From the NCBI RefSeq assembly GCF_017571475.1, contig NZ_JAGETW010000003.1, forward strand, positions 217,738 to 281,737: a DNA stretch of 64,000 nt. The letters run 5' to 3'. This document shows, piece by piece, positions 25,638 to 37,363 of the stretch; position 1 is the first letter of the stretch; the number at the start of each line of letters is the position of its first letter. The stretch is from Thiomicrorhabdus sp. 6S3-12 (GTDB taxonomy: Bacteria > Pseudomonadota > Gammaproteobacteria > Thiomicrospirales > Thiomicrospiraceae). A model generated the notes under the pieces. The model had not been told where the DNA came from. It did no database searches and worked only from the letters and a program-made list of their open reading frames with translations. Position numbers and translations under genes: made by a program.

Positions 25638-25907
25638 AACGAAAATGTCACCAACGAAAAACCCCGCCTCTGCGGTTTTTTAAAAAATGAGCGCCAGGCT
25701 CAGATTTCTGAGATATATTCACCTTGGTTTTGCGGTAGTGGCTAGGCGTTTTAAAAACCGGAGCGCAGCAGGCATTTAGACCCATGAACATAGAAGCCAT
25801 TTCTCAAAAACTTCACAAAACACAAAGACCGGCGGAAGCCGGTCTTTGGCAATAAATGAAGCACATTTAATTTTTCAGGCTCGTCGATACAAATTTAAGA
25901 TGAAAAC
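25638..25907. other. Intergenic region between convergent TPR and groEL genes, first part
   Basis: No gene. A weak hairpin with a T-run (CCGC/GCGG, about 25665-25683) may end the TPR gene. At 25823-25848 a perfect 11-base-pair stem CAAAGACCGGC/GCCGGTCTTTG with a GGAA loop has no T-run directly behind it. The stretch 25725-25795 (CTAGGCGTTTTAAAAACCGG followed by AGCGCAGCAGG) resembles intergenic palindromic repeats I know from other gammaproteobacteria, but I cannot prove it. Confidence 0.45.
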
Positions 25908-25935
25908 AAAAAAGCCAGCATTAAGCTGGCTTTTT
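25908..25935. terminator. Bidirectional terminator between the TPR gene and groEL
   Basis: 11-base-pair stem AAAAAGCCAGC/GCTGGCTTTTT with loop ATTAA. It can stop groESL transcripts from the right and any read-through from the TPR gene on the left. Confidence 0.9.
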
Positions 25936-25988
25936 AGAAGAATGTAAGCATTATAATTTCTGAATTGAGGGTTATATGACTATGCTGT

Positions 25989-26145
25989 CAATTCGAGGCG
26001 GCTAAATGAACCTTAGCGGACGACCATATGGAAATGGTCGTTAGTGCGAAGCAGGATGCCCGAGCCGAGTGTACATTTTAGTACATGAGCAACGGAAGCA
26101 TTTAGCCAACAAAGAAGTGGCAGTATAGGCGAAAGCCTCAAATTG
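25989..26145. repeat. Nested inverted-repeat element behind groEL
   Basis: Four pairs of complementary arms fold it into a branched structure: CAATTCGAGGC (25989) with GCCTCAAATTG (26135), ten of eleven paired; GGCTAAATG (26000) with CATTTAGCC (26099), nine of nine; hairpin ACGACCAT/ATGGTCGT (26020-26041); hairpin TGTAC/GTACA (26070-26085). It ends three bases before the groEL stop codon, inside the 3' untranslated region of groESL. The ends being complementary and the GTACAT...GTACATGAGC core recall miniature or palindromic mobile repeats, but a structured RNA is possible too. Confidence 0.7.
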
Positions 26146-26148
26146 AAA

Positions 26149-27831
<1,683 letters not shown>

Positions 27832-27857
27832 CTAAATCTAAATTTGAATCAACCTTA

Positions 27858-28148
27858 TTACTCTACGATCGCGATAATATCGTCTTCGCGCATAATCATT
27901 AACGCTTCGCCGTTATCATCCTTAACTTCCTGACCAGAGTACTGACCGAACATAACTTTATCGCCGACCTTAACTGTCATGGCGATAATCGCGCCAGAAT
28001 CAGAAGCCTTACCAGGACCTACAGCGACCACTTCACCCATGTTCTCTTTTTCCTGAGCAGATCCCGGAAGAAGGATCCCGCTTTCAGTTTGCTTTTTCTC
28101 TTCAACACGGCGAATCACAACGCGGTCTTGTAAAGGTTTAATGTTCAT
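27858..28148 (-). CDS. groES: Co-chaperonin GroES
   Basis: 96 residues ([17 protein letters not shown] start, mobile loop around [19 protein letters not shown]). Seven copies cap the GroEL ring. First gene of the groE operon; the leader carries the CIRCE element 137 bases upstream, so it should be repressed by HrcA. Confidence 0.98.
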   Translation of the reverse strand: MNIKPLQDRVVIRRVEEKKQTESGILLPGSAQEKENMGEVVAVGPGKASDSGAIIAMTVKVGDKVMFGQYSGQEVKDDNGEALMIMREDDIIAIVE

Positions 28149-28284
28149 AGGTTTCTCCCTAAAAAGTTAGATATCAAAATACATATAAAAAAGAGGTTTT
28201 CCGGACGCCGTTTAAACTATTCCACTAAAACAGCAATCCTTGTGCTTTAAGCCCGCGGCAAATCGCGTAAGCATAAAGCAAAAA

Positions 28285-28311
28285 TTAGCACTCCAAACTT
28301 TAGAGTGCTAA
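28285..28311. promoter_or_regulatory. CIRCE element (HrcA operator)
   Basis: TTAGCACTC at 28285-28293, nine bases, GAGTGCTAA at 28303-28311: a perfect match to the CIRCE consensus. It follows directly on the -10 box of the groE promoter, so bound HrcA would block transcription. No hrcA gene is in the window. Confidence 0.97.
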
Positions 28312-28313
28312 TC

Positions 28314-28341
28314 ATTTTATTCATCAGCATAAAGCTGTCAA
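28314..28341 (-). promoter_or_regulatory. Sigma-70 promoter of groESL
   Basis: TTGACA (28341-28336 on the minus strand), 16-base spacer, TAAAAT (28319-28314). The -35 box is perfect. The CIRCE operator begins three bases after the -10, in the start-site position. Confidence 0.88.
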
Positions 28342-28634
28342 CAGATATGGGGGCATTTGAAATATTTTCAACCCAGCGATTCAAAAAAAGTCGGATCGAT
28401 ACAGTATCCGATTGATTTTTCTGGGAGTTTCCAATAGCGTTTTTTATCGATCTGGATCGCCATCTCATTCCTGACCACGAGTTCAAGTAAATAATAAATA
28501 CAAAAAAGCACCGCAAGACTTTGCTATGGTAAGCACTCAGAAAAGACTCTTTCCAGGGTAAAACAAACTAAAACATCGTTTCTACACCCTTTATACTTGA
28601 AGAGATAGAAGCAGTTTTTAAGGAACCTTAAGCG

Positions 28635-31316
28635 ATGATACCAACCGGCAACCGTCTAGCGTTTTTTGTTGTCACTCTCTTTTGGTTACTCAGTCTTACA
28701 TTTCCGTTCAGAGCGATTGCCGCTGCGGATTCTCCGGTTCCGATCAAAGTGCTTTTCAACTGGCATCACCAATTCGAATATGCCGGGTTCTACGCCGCCC
28801 AGAAAAAAGGTTTTTATAAGGATGTCGGTCTCGACGTTCAACTGGATGCGTGGAACGGACACAGCATCATCGATCAGGTGGTTAACGGCGATTACCAAAT
28901 CGGCGTTGACGGAAGTCTGATTCTCAAGGATTACATCAACGGCAAGCCGATCAAAATCCTTTTCCCTTCTTTGCAGTACTCCCCGATTGTGTTTCTGGCG
29001 CATAAACCGATCGACTCCCTGCACGATCTTGCAGGGAAAAAATTAATGTTTGCACACAATTATGAGATTTACGCCTTACTCAATAAAGCCGGCTTGACTG
29101 CAGACGATATTCAGCAACTGCCGCATAGCGCTAATGTTCAAGATTTTATCGATAAGAAAGTCGACTTTTATTCCGCTTTCAGCACCAATGAACCGGCTCA
29201 GTTAAACGAAAAAAACCTCACTTACTCGCTGATCGACCCAAAATCCTTCGGCATTAACTCTTATGGCGATTTCACCTTTACCTCGCAAGATTTCGCAAGT
29301 AAGCATCCCGACCAGCTCGAAGCCTTTAAACGCGCGACCATTCGCGGCTGGCACTACGCCCTCGAAAACCCGATGGAGATTGTCGACTACGTTCTACAGA
29401 GCTACCCGGTTAAAAAAAGCCGCAAGGCTTTGTTATATGAAGCCAACCGCACCGGAGAATTCGTTCTCAACGGCAAGGCTCCTATCGGCCACCTTTCCTC
29501 CGAGCGACTAAAAGCATTAGTGTATGACATGCACTCTTTAGGTATGGTGAATGAAACGCAGCTTAAACAGTTCGACCCGGACAAATTGATTTTCAAGCCG
29601 TATCACATCCACCTGACTGAAGAGGAACGCACCTACCTCAAAGAGAATCCGGTGATCCGGATTGCCAACGATATCGACTGGGCGCCCTTTGAATTTATCG
29701 ATTCGCAGGGAAATTATCAGGGGCTGGCCGCAGACTATCTGCGACAACTCGAAAAACTGCTCAATATCCGTTTTGAGCCGGTGCAAAACCTGAGCTGGAA
29801 CCAAGTCATCGAAAAAATGCAGAACGGCGAACTGGACATGTTCTCCTGCGCTGTCGCCACCGACGCGCGCAAACGCTACGCTAAATTCACCAGCCCTTAC
29901 CTCTCGTTTCCGATGGTCGCTCTGGGTAAAGAATCACTCGACTACATTCAAGGGATTGACCAGCTAAACGGCCAGACTATCGCCGTCGTTAAGGGATACG
30001 CCAGTTTCGATTATCTGCAGCAACACAACCCACAAATCAAGATACTTGAAGTCCAGGATATTGAAGCCGGAATCCGAGCCGTGCAGGAAGGTCAAGCCTT
30101 GGCCTATTTCGGCAACCTGGCCGCAATCAGCCACAAACTCAAACAACTCGGCGACCTGAACCTTAAGATCGCCGGACAGATTGGCCCGCGTTTCGAACTG
30201 GCCATGGGGGCTAACCTGGAAAACGCCATTCTGCGAGATATTCTGCAAAAAGCGCTGGACGCCATTCCGGAATCGGAAAAAAGCCGTATCTACAACGATT
30301 GGTTACAGCTGAGAATCGTTCAGGAATATGACTACAGCAAACTGGTTCTTCCGTTCTCGGTCATCGGCGGAATATTCCTGTTTACCCTGATACTGCTCGG
30401 GGTACAGAAGCGTTATCAGAATAAGCTTCAATCTTATCTGGGCACCATCAACGAACTCAATTATGCTTCCATTACCGATGCCAACCAGAGAATGATCTGG
30501 GTCAGCGACAGCTTATGCACGCTGACCGGCTATTCGCGAAAAGAGCTCATCAATAAACCGCATAAAATTCTGATGCACCAAAACTCGCATGAACTGGGGA
30601 TTGATCCGGACAAAATCTGGGAATACCTCAAGACAGGGAGAACCTGGAGCGGCGAATTGATTGCACAGAAAAAGAACGGTGAAGATCTCTGGGTTCACGC
30701 TACCGCCGTTCCGGAAATGAGTACGCTTGGAAGGCTACGTCAGGTTCGCACAACGCGACGCGACATCACGGCGCAAAAACGATTGGAAGAGATGACCATC
30801 AGAGACGAGTTAACCGGCCTGTATAACCGCCGCCACTTTAATAAAGTGCTGTATGAAAAACGTCATTCACAAGCGGATATTGCCCGAAGCGTGTCTCTTG
30901 TCATGATGGACATCGATAAATTCAAAAACCTTAATGACCGCTACGGCCACTATTACGGCGATAAAGTCCTGCAGCAGCTGGCAGAGCGCATTAAAGAATA
31001 TTGTCATCAATTGGAAAGCGCCTTCGCGTTCCGCATCGGCGGCGAAGAGTTTGCGCTGATCATCACCGGTTTATCCGCGCAAGAACTTCGCGACTCTCTG
31101 GAAGCACTGCGTCTGAGCATTGAGGGCTTGAATATCGAGAACCAGTCCACTGAAAGTGAGCGGCAGATCGTAACCGCTTCGATCGGCGCTTACCCATTGC
31201 CCCATGATCTCGATGGCCTATCGGAACACACCATCTATAAACGCGCCGATAAAGCCCTGTATCAAGCTAAAAAAGCGGGACGCAATCAGGTTGCAATCTG
31301 GAGTCCGCAAGACTAA
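28635..31316 (+). CDS. Diguanylate cyclase with two periplasmic binding-protein domains
   Basis: 893 residues: signal/anchor 1-30; an NMT1/THI5-like substrate-binding domain (about 32-310; FNWHHQFEYAGFYAAQKKGF); a family-3 solute-binding domain (about 335-555; IRIANDIDWAPFEFID); a membrane helix (about 570-592); a PAS domain (605-725); and a GGDEF domain with the active-site motif GGEEF at 802-806. It should make c-di-GMP in the cytoplasm in response to small ligands bound outside. THI5-like domains bind pyrimidine precursors or similar molecules in other proteins. No operon partner; it has its own terminator. Confidence 0.92.
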   Translation: MIPTGNRLAFFVVTLFWLLSLTFPFRAIAAADSPVPIKVLFNWHHQFEYAGFYAAQKKGFYKDVGLDVQLDAWNGHSIIDQVVNGDYQIGVDGSLILKDYINGKPIKILFPSLQYSPIVFLAHKPIDSLHDLAGKKLMFAHNYEIYALLNKAGLTADDIQQLPHSANVQDFIDKKVDFYSAFSTNEPAQLNEKNLTYSLIDPKSFGINSYGDFTFTSQDFASKHPDQLEAFKRATIRGWHYALENPMEIVDYVLQSYPVKKSRKALLYEANRTGEFVLNGKAPIGHLSSERLKALVYDMHSLGMVNETQLKQFDPDKLIFKPYHIHLTEEERTYLKENPVIRIANDIDWAPFEFIDSQGNYQGLAADYLRQLEKLLNIRFEPVQNLSWNQVIEKMQNGELDMFSCAVATDARKRYAKFTSPYLSFPMVALGKESLDYIQGIDQLNGQTIAVVKGYASFDYLQQHNPQIKILEVQDIEAGIRAVQEGQALAYFGNLAAISHKLKQLGDLNLKIAGQIGPRFELAMGANLENAILRDILQKALDAIPESEKSRIYNDWLQLRIVQEYDYSKLVLPFSVIGGIFLFTLILLGVQKRYQNKLQSYLGTINELNYASITDANQRMIWVSDSLCTLTGYSRKELINKPHKILMHQNSHELGIDPDKIWEYLKTGRTWSGELIAQKKNGEDLWVHATAVPEMSTLGRLRQVRTTRRDITAQKRLEEMTIRDELTGLYNRRHFNKVLYEKRHSQADIARSVSLVMMDIDKFKNLNDRYGHYYGDKVLQQLAERIKEYCHQLESAFAFRIGGEEFALIITGLSAQELRDSLEALRLSIEGLNIENQSTESERQIVTASIGAYPLPHDLDGLSEHTIYKRADKALYQAKKAGRNQVAIWSPQD

Positions 31317-31361
31317 ATTGTCACAGCCGGACAAATCCCAACCCTTGTTTCAAGCGCCCAT

Positions 31362-31390
31362 AAAAATGCCGCTTAAAAGCGGCATTTTTA
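31362..31390. terminator. Bidirectional terminator between the cyclase gene and proB
   Basis: 13-base-pair stem AAAAATGCCGCTT/AAGCGGCATTTTT with a two-base AA centre (realistically a larger loop). It works in both directions for two convergent genes. Confidence 0.9.
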
Positions 31391-31400
31391 TTTTCAAAAC

Positions 31401-32525
31401 TTATTCACTCAACACCAGGTTATCCCGGTGTACCAGCGACTCGTCTTCCATATACCCTAGAATCGAGGCGATCTGATGACTCGGCTGGCCGAGAATTTTA
31501 ATCGACTCGTTGGCCGGATAGTTCACTAGACCGCGGGCAATCTCTTTACCGAATTCATCAACACAGATCACCATTTCACCGCGCTGGAAACTGCCGCTCT
31601 GCGCCTTAACACCGATCGGCAACAGACTTTTACCGGAGTTTTTCAGAACCTTCACCGCTCCAGCATCCAGAATCAGACGCCCTTTTGCCTGCAAATGCCC
31701 GGCCAGCCATTGCTGGCGCGCCGTCATCGGCTCGACATCCGGAATCAGCAAAGTGCCGCACTCCGCACCGGAAGCCAACTTAACCAAGATATTTTCCTCC
31801 CGACCGGAAGCAATCAAGGTCAAGGTCCCCGAGCGCGCCGCGCGCTTGGCGGCCATTACCTTGGTATACATACCGCCCTTACCGAGTGCGCCCCCTTCAG
31901 GAGAAGCCATCGCTTCAATATCTTTACGACTGACTTTCGCCTCTGAAATCAGTTCGGCATCCGGATTGGTACGAGGATTATCGTTATAAAGCCCTTTCTG
32001 ATCAGTCAGAATCACCAGAACATCGGCGGAGATCAGATTCGCCGTCAAGGCGCCGAGCGTATCGTTATCGCCGAAACGGATCTCGTCCGTCACGACCGTA
32101 TCGTTTTCATTGATAATCGGCACCACGCCATATTCCAATAAAGCGCGGATGGTACTGCGCACATTCAGATAACGCTTACGATTCGAGAGATCGTCGTGCG
32201 TCATCAGAATCTGCGCCGTTTGAATTCCGTAGCGCGCAAATTTGGATTCATACGCCTGAATCAATCCCATCTGACCGACGGCCGCCGCCGCCTGAAGATC
32301 ATGCAAAGCTTCAGGCCGGGTTGTCCAGCCTAAACGCTGCATCCCTTCGGCAACCGAGCCGGAAGAGACAATCACCACTTCCTTGCCGTTTCGCTTCAAG
32401 GCGACTATCTGTTCAATCCAATGCGCCAGAGCCTCCTTATTAAGCCCCTTGCCGTCATTGGTTAAAAGCGCACTGCCGATCTTAACGACCCAGCGCTGGG
32501 TATTCTGCAAATCTTCGCGACGCAT
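31401..32525 (-). CDS. proB: Glutamate 5-kinase
   Basis: 374 residues: amino-acid kinase domain ([45 protein letters not shown]) plus C-terminal PUA domain (about 280-365). First step of proline synthesis, ATP-dependent phosphorylation of glutamate. It starts 33 bases behind obgE; the obgE-proB order is usual in gammaproteobacteria and points to one transcript. Confidence 0.96.
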   Translation of the reverse strand: MRREDLQNTQRWVVKIGSALLTNDGKGLNKEALAHWIEQIVALKRNGKEVVIVSSGSVAEGMQRLGWTTRPEALHDLQAAAAVGQMGLIQAYESKFARYGIQTAQILMTHDDLSNRKRYLNVRSTIRALLEYGVVPIINENDTVVTDEIRFGDNDTLGALTANLISADVLVILTDQKGLYNDNPRTNPDAELISEAKVSRKDIEAMASPEGGALGKGGMYTKVMAAKRAARSGTLTLIASGREENILVKLASGAECGTLLIPDVEPMTARQQWLAGHLQAKGRLILDAGAVKVLKNSGKSLLPIGVKAQSGSFQRGEMVICVDEFGKEIARGLVNYPANESIKILGQPSHQIASILGYMEDESLVHRDNLVLSE

Positions 32526-32558
32526 CGACTGTTTTTATCCCTGAAACATGATTAATGA

Positions 32559-33671
<1,113 letters not shown>

Positions 33672-33739
33672 TCAAATGGGGTTTATTTTAGCAGAGCCCC
33701 CGCATATTAAGCGTAGGCAAAATCCTAACTTCCTGCTAA

Positions 33740-33771
33740 AAAACAAAAACGCCCCGACAATGCGGGGCGTT
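33740..33771 (-). terminator. Terminator behind rpmA
   Basis: 9-base-pair stem AACGCCCCG/CGGGGCGTT, 6-base loop, T-run on the minus strand. It ends the rplU-rpmA unit just before obgE. Confidence 0.9.
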
Positions 33772-33796
33772 CAAGCAGTTGAAAGCTAAATAAAAC

Positions 33797-34054
33797 TTAT
33801 TCAGCAACGACTGTTACGTAAGTACGTACTGGCTTACCTTTGTTTACGAAAGCAACTTTACCGTCCGCTTTTGCAAATAAAGTGTCATCCTTACCGCGAC
33901 CAACATTGTCACCCGCGTGGAATTTAGTACCACGCTGACGAACGATGATGCTACCAGCTGATACAGCTTCACCGCCGTATGCTTTCACACCCAATCGTTT
34001 GGCGTTGGAATCGCGACCGTTTTTAGTACTACCTGCTGCCTTTTTATGAGCCAT
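33797..34054 (-). CDS. rpmA: 50S ribosomal protein L27
   Basis: 85 residues starting [16 protein letters not shown], the conserved N-terminus that reaches the peptidyl-transferase centre. It lies 100 bases behind rplU in the usual rplU-rpmA pair. There is no Firmicutes-type cleavable N-terminal extension. Confidence 0.97.
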   Translation of the reverse strand: MAHKKAAGSTKNGRDSNAKRLGVKAYGGEAVSAGSIIVRQRGTKFHAGDNVGRGKDDTLFAKADGKVAFVNKGKPVRTYVTVVAE

Positions 34055-34154
34055 GGTGCTATCCTTTTGTTAACAGAGCTGAACCCTCTTCAGATTCAGC
34101 TGCCGTTTTAAATTTAAAACTAGTCTACTTTAAGCAAGCTTAAGGGCTAAGCCA

Positions 34155-34469
34155 TTAAGCTGAGATTTTACCGATTTTAACTTCAGTGTAGTTCTGACGG
34201 TGGCCTTGCTTAGTTTTCGAGCGGTTCTTACGACGACGGAATTTGATGATGGTTACTTTTTTACCACGACCGTTTGATTCAACAGTCGCTGCAACTTTAG
34301 CACCTTCAACTAGAGGCGCACCAACTTTAACGTCTGCACCTTCACCAACCATCAATACTTCGTCAAACTCAATCGCATCACCTGCTTCTGCATTCAAAGA
34401 TTCAATGCGTAGGATTTGACCTTCACGAACTCGATACTGCTTACCACCGGTTTTAATAACTGCGTACAT
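34155..34469 (-). CDS. rplU: 50S ribosomal protein L21
   Basis: 104 residues ([14 protein letters not shown] start; [17 protein letters not shown] basic tail that binds 23S rRNA). First gene of rplU-rpmA, with a strong promoter 60-90 bases upstream. Confidence 0.97.
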   Translation of the reverse strand: MYAVIKTGGKQYRVREGQILRIESLNAEAGDAIEFDEVLMVGEGADVKVGAPLVEGAKVAATVESNGRGKKVTIIKFRRRKNRSKTKQGHRQNYTEVKIGKISA

Positions 34470-34830
34470 TATATCTCTCCCGGATATCTAAAATTCTTTT
34501 TAATAAGCCGCTATTCAGCGAAGGCAGGATTATATAAGTTTTTGATTTACAGGTCAAAGATAAATTCAAGGTTTTTCAGATAATTAGGTAAAAACTACGT
34601 TTTAACGAACGGAGCGGCGTCAAGGAGGCAGCCCAAAAACCTCAATCACTCATTAAGTATCTGAAATTTCGTGTAAATTTTCCAAGCTATTGTATTAATT
34701 TACGACTTAATAGCAAATCGATCAAAGCCGCATTGCAAACGATGTCAATGACACGCCCTAAAACTGGCTAAAGCTGGACTTTCATACTAAAATAGCGGCT
34801 TTTAGTGAAAGGTGACCGAGAGTAGGCCCG
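34470..34830. other. Divergent control region of rplU and ispB
   Basis: Contains the rplU promoter (separate entry). On the ispB side a TAAAAT about 40 bases before the start could be its -10 box; no good -35. The middle (about 34600-34650) holds a GC-richer patch (ACGGAGCGGCGTCAAGGAGG) of unknown meaning. Confidence 0.5.
34529..34557 (-). promoter_or_regulatory. Promoter of rplU-rpmA
   Basis: TTGACC, 17-base spacer, TATAAT on the minus strand, a near-consensus sigma-70 promoter suited to ribosomal genes. Confidence 0.88.
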
Positions 34831-35796
34831 ATGACTCTGCAACAAATTCGTAAACTCATTGCCGATGATATTAAAGCGGTTGATCAATTAATTCTGGATC
34901 GCCTTTCCTCGGACGTAGTCCTCATCAACCAGATCGGTCACTACATTATCAATAGCGGCGGCAAGCGCCTGCGCCCGTTATTGACCCTTCTGTCCGCCCG
35001 AGCCTGTGGTTATCAAGGAACCGATCACCACCTGATGGCAGCCGTAATCGAATTCATCCATACCTCGACACTGCTTCACGACGATGTTGTGGATGAGTCC
35101 GATACCCGACGCGGCAATAAAACCGCCAATGAAGTCTGGGGCAACGCCGCCAGCGTTCTGGTCGGCGATTTCCTCTATTCGCGTTCATTTGAAATGATGG
35201 TCGAGCCGGGAATTATGCGCATTATGCAGGTCATGTCGGCGGCCACGAACGTCATCGCGGAAGGCGAAGTGCTGCAACTGCTGAATGTGCATGATGCCAG
35301 CACAACCGAAGAACGCTATATGGAAGTCATTCACCGCAAAACCGCCAAGCTCTTCGAAGCGGCCACCCAGATGGGACCGATCCTGGCCGAAAAACCGGAA
35401 CTGGAGGAAGCATTCATCGCCTATGGCCGTCATTTGGGCGCTGCTTTCCAGCTGGTTGACGACGCCTTGGACTACACGGCTGATGCCGAAGAACTGGGCA
35501 AAAACATCGGTGACGATCTGGCCGAAGGCAAGCCGACTTTGCCGCTGATCTATATTATGCAAAAGGGCACGGAAGAAGAACGCGAACTTGTGCGTCGCGC
35601 AATCGAGTCGGACGGCATCACCCTGCTGCACCAGGTGAGCGACATTATCCAGAACTCCGGCGCAATCGAATACACTTACGAAATTGCGCGCCAAGAAGCC
35701 CAGACCGCTCAAGAGGCACTGGCATCACTGGACGATAGCGAACTCAAACAAGCGCTGTTATCGCTAGCCGATCTGGCGGTAAACCGCAGTCATTAA
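34831..35796 (+). CDS. ispB: Octaprenyl diphosphate synthase
   Basis: 321 residues. Both aspartate-rich motifs of trans-prenyltransferases are present: LLHDDVVDESDTRRG (Asp84, 85, 88) and DDALDYTADAEELGKNIGDD. It makes the long isoprenoid tail of ubiquinone or menaquinone. Divergence from rplU-rpmA is the standard gammaproteobacterial arrangement. Exact chain length cannot be read from the sequence. Confidence 0.95.
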   Translation: MTLQQIRKLIADDIKAVDQLILDRLSSDVVLINQIGHYIINSGGKRLRPLLTLLSARACGYQGTDHHLMAAVIEFIHTSTLLHDDVVDESDTRRGNKTANEVWGNAASVLVGDFLYSRSFEMMVEPGIMRIMQVMSAATNVIAEGEVLQLLNVHDASTTEERYMEVIHRKTAKLFEAATQMGPILAEKPELEEAFIAYGRHLGAAFQLVDDALDYTADAEELGKNIGDDLAEGKPTLPLIYIMQKGTEEERELVRRAIESDGITLLHQVSDIIQNSGAIEYTYEIARQEAQTAQEALASLDDSELKQALLSLADLAVNRSH

Positions 35797-35800
35797 AAAC

Positions 35801-35830
35801 AAAAAAGGCATAGCTCAAAGCTATGCCTTC
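35801..35830. terminator. Bidirectional terminator behind ispB
   Basis: 11-base-pair stem AAGGCATAGCT/AGCTATGCCTT, loop CAA, with an A-run before it and a short T-rich tail behind it. Shared with the convergent gene at 35863. Confidence 0.85.
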
Positions 35831-35862
35831 CTTAATCCACTTCAGAGATTTAGCGACGGCTC

Positions 35863-36414
35863 TTAGCCTTCGACCTCCGCCTCTTCCAGTTTTTTCTGCA
35901 GCGCATCTTTTTCGCGCTTCTCGGAAAAAAGCCGATACAAATCCAAATTCCCCAACTTGGTTTTACGCCAATCGATTCTCGGCATCAACCATTTAATCAT
36001 CCAGCGGATAATATGGCACTGGTCGGCACTTTGATACAAAACTTCCGGCTGAGGCCGGTAACCATGCATCCGTTCAATCACAATCTGTTGCAGCTGATTG
36101 TCCGAACGCACTCGAATAAACCCGGTATTATCTTCATCAAAGCTGGTGCTGTAATAGACTTTAACCACCTTATTCATGCTGAAGATCGCTTTGGAAAGAA
36201 TCGTGGATTCCGCTTTACCATTAATACCGACGGTTTGAATAAAGATATTTTGCGTTTTGATCTGACGAAAGAAACCTTCGACCAAATCCAACTCGACATC
36301 CTGGGTCGATTCATGATGCAGCCGCCGCGCTTCTTCGTTCTGGCGCTCTTTCTTTTCCATTTGGCGGAACAGAAATTCCGTACCAGGTGATAATTTGACT
36401 ACTGCTTCTGCCAT
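35863..36414 (-). CDS. Conserved-looking cytoplasmic protein of unknown function
   Basis: 183 residues, soluble, mixed alpha/beta, with a charged N-terminal helix (QMEKKERQNEEARRL) and a charged C-terminal helix (EKREKDALQKKLEEAE). No family recognised. The ribosome-binding site GGGAGG is strong, so it is a real gene. Upstream, on the same strand, an intrinsic terminator stands 60 bases before the start, so expression may need a promoter or anti-termination inside that gap. Confidence 0.75.
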   Translation of the reverse strand: MAEAVVKLSPGTEFLFRQMEKKERQNEEARRLHHESTQDVELDLVEGFFRQIKTQNIFIQTVGINGKAESTILSKAIFSMNKVVKVYYSTSFDEDNTGFIRVRSDNQLQQIVIERMHGYRPQPEVLYQSADQCHIIRWMIKWLMPRIDWRKTKLGNLDLYRLFSEKREKDALQKKLEEAEVEG

Positions 36415-36473
36415 TTTATGCCTCCCTTGTAGGAAAGATAACGGCGAAAGATCCGATAACTTGAATTGCGGAT

Positions 36474-36507
36474 AAAAAAAAGGGAGTGGACCCGCAGATC
36501 AACTCCC
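36474..36507 (-). terminator. Intrinsic terminator upstream of the gene at 35863
   Basis: Stem GGGAGT/ACTCCC with a 14-base loop that includes GGACCCGCAGATCA, followed on the minus strand by eight T. It is in the wrong place for ssb, which has its own terminator. Confidence 0.8.
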
Positions 36508-36670
36508 CTACACAATAAAGGTTTATACAAAAAACATGCTTTGGATCGCACATGTAAAAGATAACACAATTTTATCGAGAGTCATAAATAAAATTTTTAT
36601 CAACACATAATGATTTTCTTATGACCTTGTAAAAAGGTATGTTTTTCGACGCTAAAAACAGTCTGCAAAC

Positions 36671-36698
36671 AAAAAAGCCCCTAAAAAGGGGCTTTTTT
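36671..36698 (-). terminator. Terminator behind ssb
   Basis: Stem AAAAAAGCCCC/GGGGCTTTTTT with loop TAAAAA, 30 bases behind the ssb stop. Symmetric, so it could work on both strands. Confidence 0.92.
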
Positions 36699-36727
36699 AG
36701 TTTCCCGTCGAAAGCAACAGTCGACGA

Positions 36728-37363
36728 TTAAAACGGAACGTCGTCATCGTCAAAATCGTTTGGAGCATAAGCAGGAGCCTGCTGCGGCTGCATCGGACGA
36801 TTTCCGCCCATTGGAGGCGGTGTTTGTTGACCGGAGTTCTGTCCCATTCCCGGATTCATTCCGCCCATCGGGTTTAGCTGAGGCTGTTGTCCCATAGGAG
36901 CCGACTGTTGCGGAGCCTGTTGCCCGCCCATGCCTTGATTGGCGTTCATACCGCCGCCAAAGCCGCCACCTTGATTCTGCTGCCCATAACCGCCGTTATC
37001 GAAGCTCGAATCGGACTGACGTCCGCCCAGCATCTGCATCTGACCGTCAAACCCGCTGATAACCACTTCGGTGCTGTAACGGTCCTGACCGTTCTGATCC
37101 TGCCACTTGCGCGTCTGCAGTTTACCCTCAAGATAGACTTGAGAGCCTTTTTTCAAATACTGTCCGGCAATCTCGGCCAGCTTTCCGAAAATCGCTACGC
37201 GGTGCCATTCCGTTTTCTGCTGTTTCTGGCCGGTCTGTTTATCATTCCACTCTTCACTGGTGGCAACACTTAAGTTTGCAATGGCGTTACCATTGGCGGC
37301 ATATTTAACATCAGGATCTTGGCCAAGGGTGCCAACTAGGATGACTTTGTTTACGCCTCGCAT
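36728..37363 (-). CDS. ssb: Single-stranded DNA-binding protein
   Basis: 211 residues: OB fold 1-110 ([40 protein letters not shown]), a long Gly/Gln/Met/Pro-rich linker (115-195), and the acidic tip DFDDDDVPF that recruits repair and replication partners. Its start overlaps the end of the yajR gene by 13 bases, so the two are translated together. No LexA-type SOS box was seen upstream. Confidence 0.97.
   Translation of the reverse strand: MRGVNKVILVGTLGQDPDVKYAANGNAIANLSVATSEEWNDKQTGQKQQKTEWHRVAIFGKLAEIAGQYLKKGSQVYLEGKLQTRKWQDQNGQDRYSTEVVISGFDGQMQMLGGRQSDSSFDNGGYGQQNQGGGFGGGMNANQGMGGQQAPQQSAPMGQQPQLNPMGGMNPGMGQNSGQQTPPPMGGNRPMQPQQAPAYAPNDFDDDDVPF

Larger units (their letters stand above)
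28149..28634. other. Divergent control region of groES and the diguanylate cyclase gene
   Basis: Holds the groE promoter and CIRCE (separate entries). The plus-strand gene has an AAGGAACC ribosome-binding site 10 bases before its ATG (28635) but no convincing promoter. The minus-strand frame at 28247-28516 covers CIRCE and is not a gene. Confidence 0.6.
36415..36727. other. Intergenic region between ssb and the gene at 35863, possible small RNA
   Basis: Between the ssb terminator (36671-36698) and a second minus-strand terminator (36474-36507) lie about 160 AT-rich bases without a gene. A weak promoter (TTATGA, 17 bases, TTATCT) can be read near 36560-36590 on the minus strand. An ACATG/CATGT hairpin followed by six T lies around 36530-36556. 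This is the layout of a small RNA or of an attenuated leader. Confidence 0.4.

Noticed and set aside
28247..28516. 89-codon minus-strand frame upstream of groES
   Set aside because: It spans the groE promoter and CIRCE and has no family resemblance.
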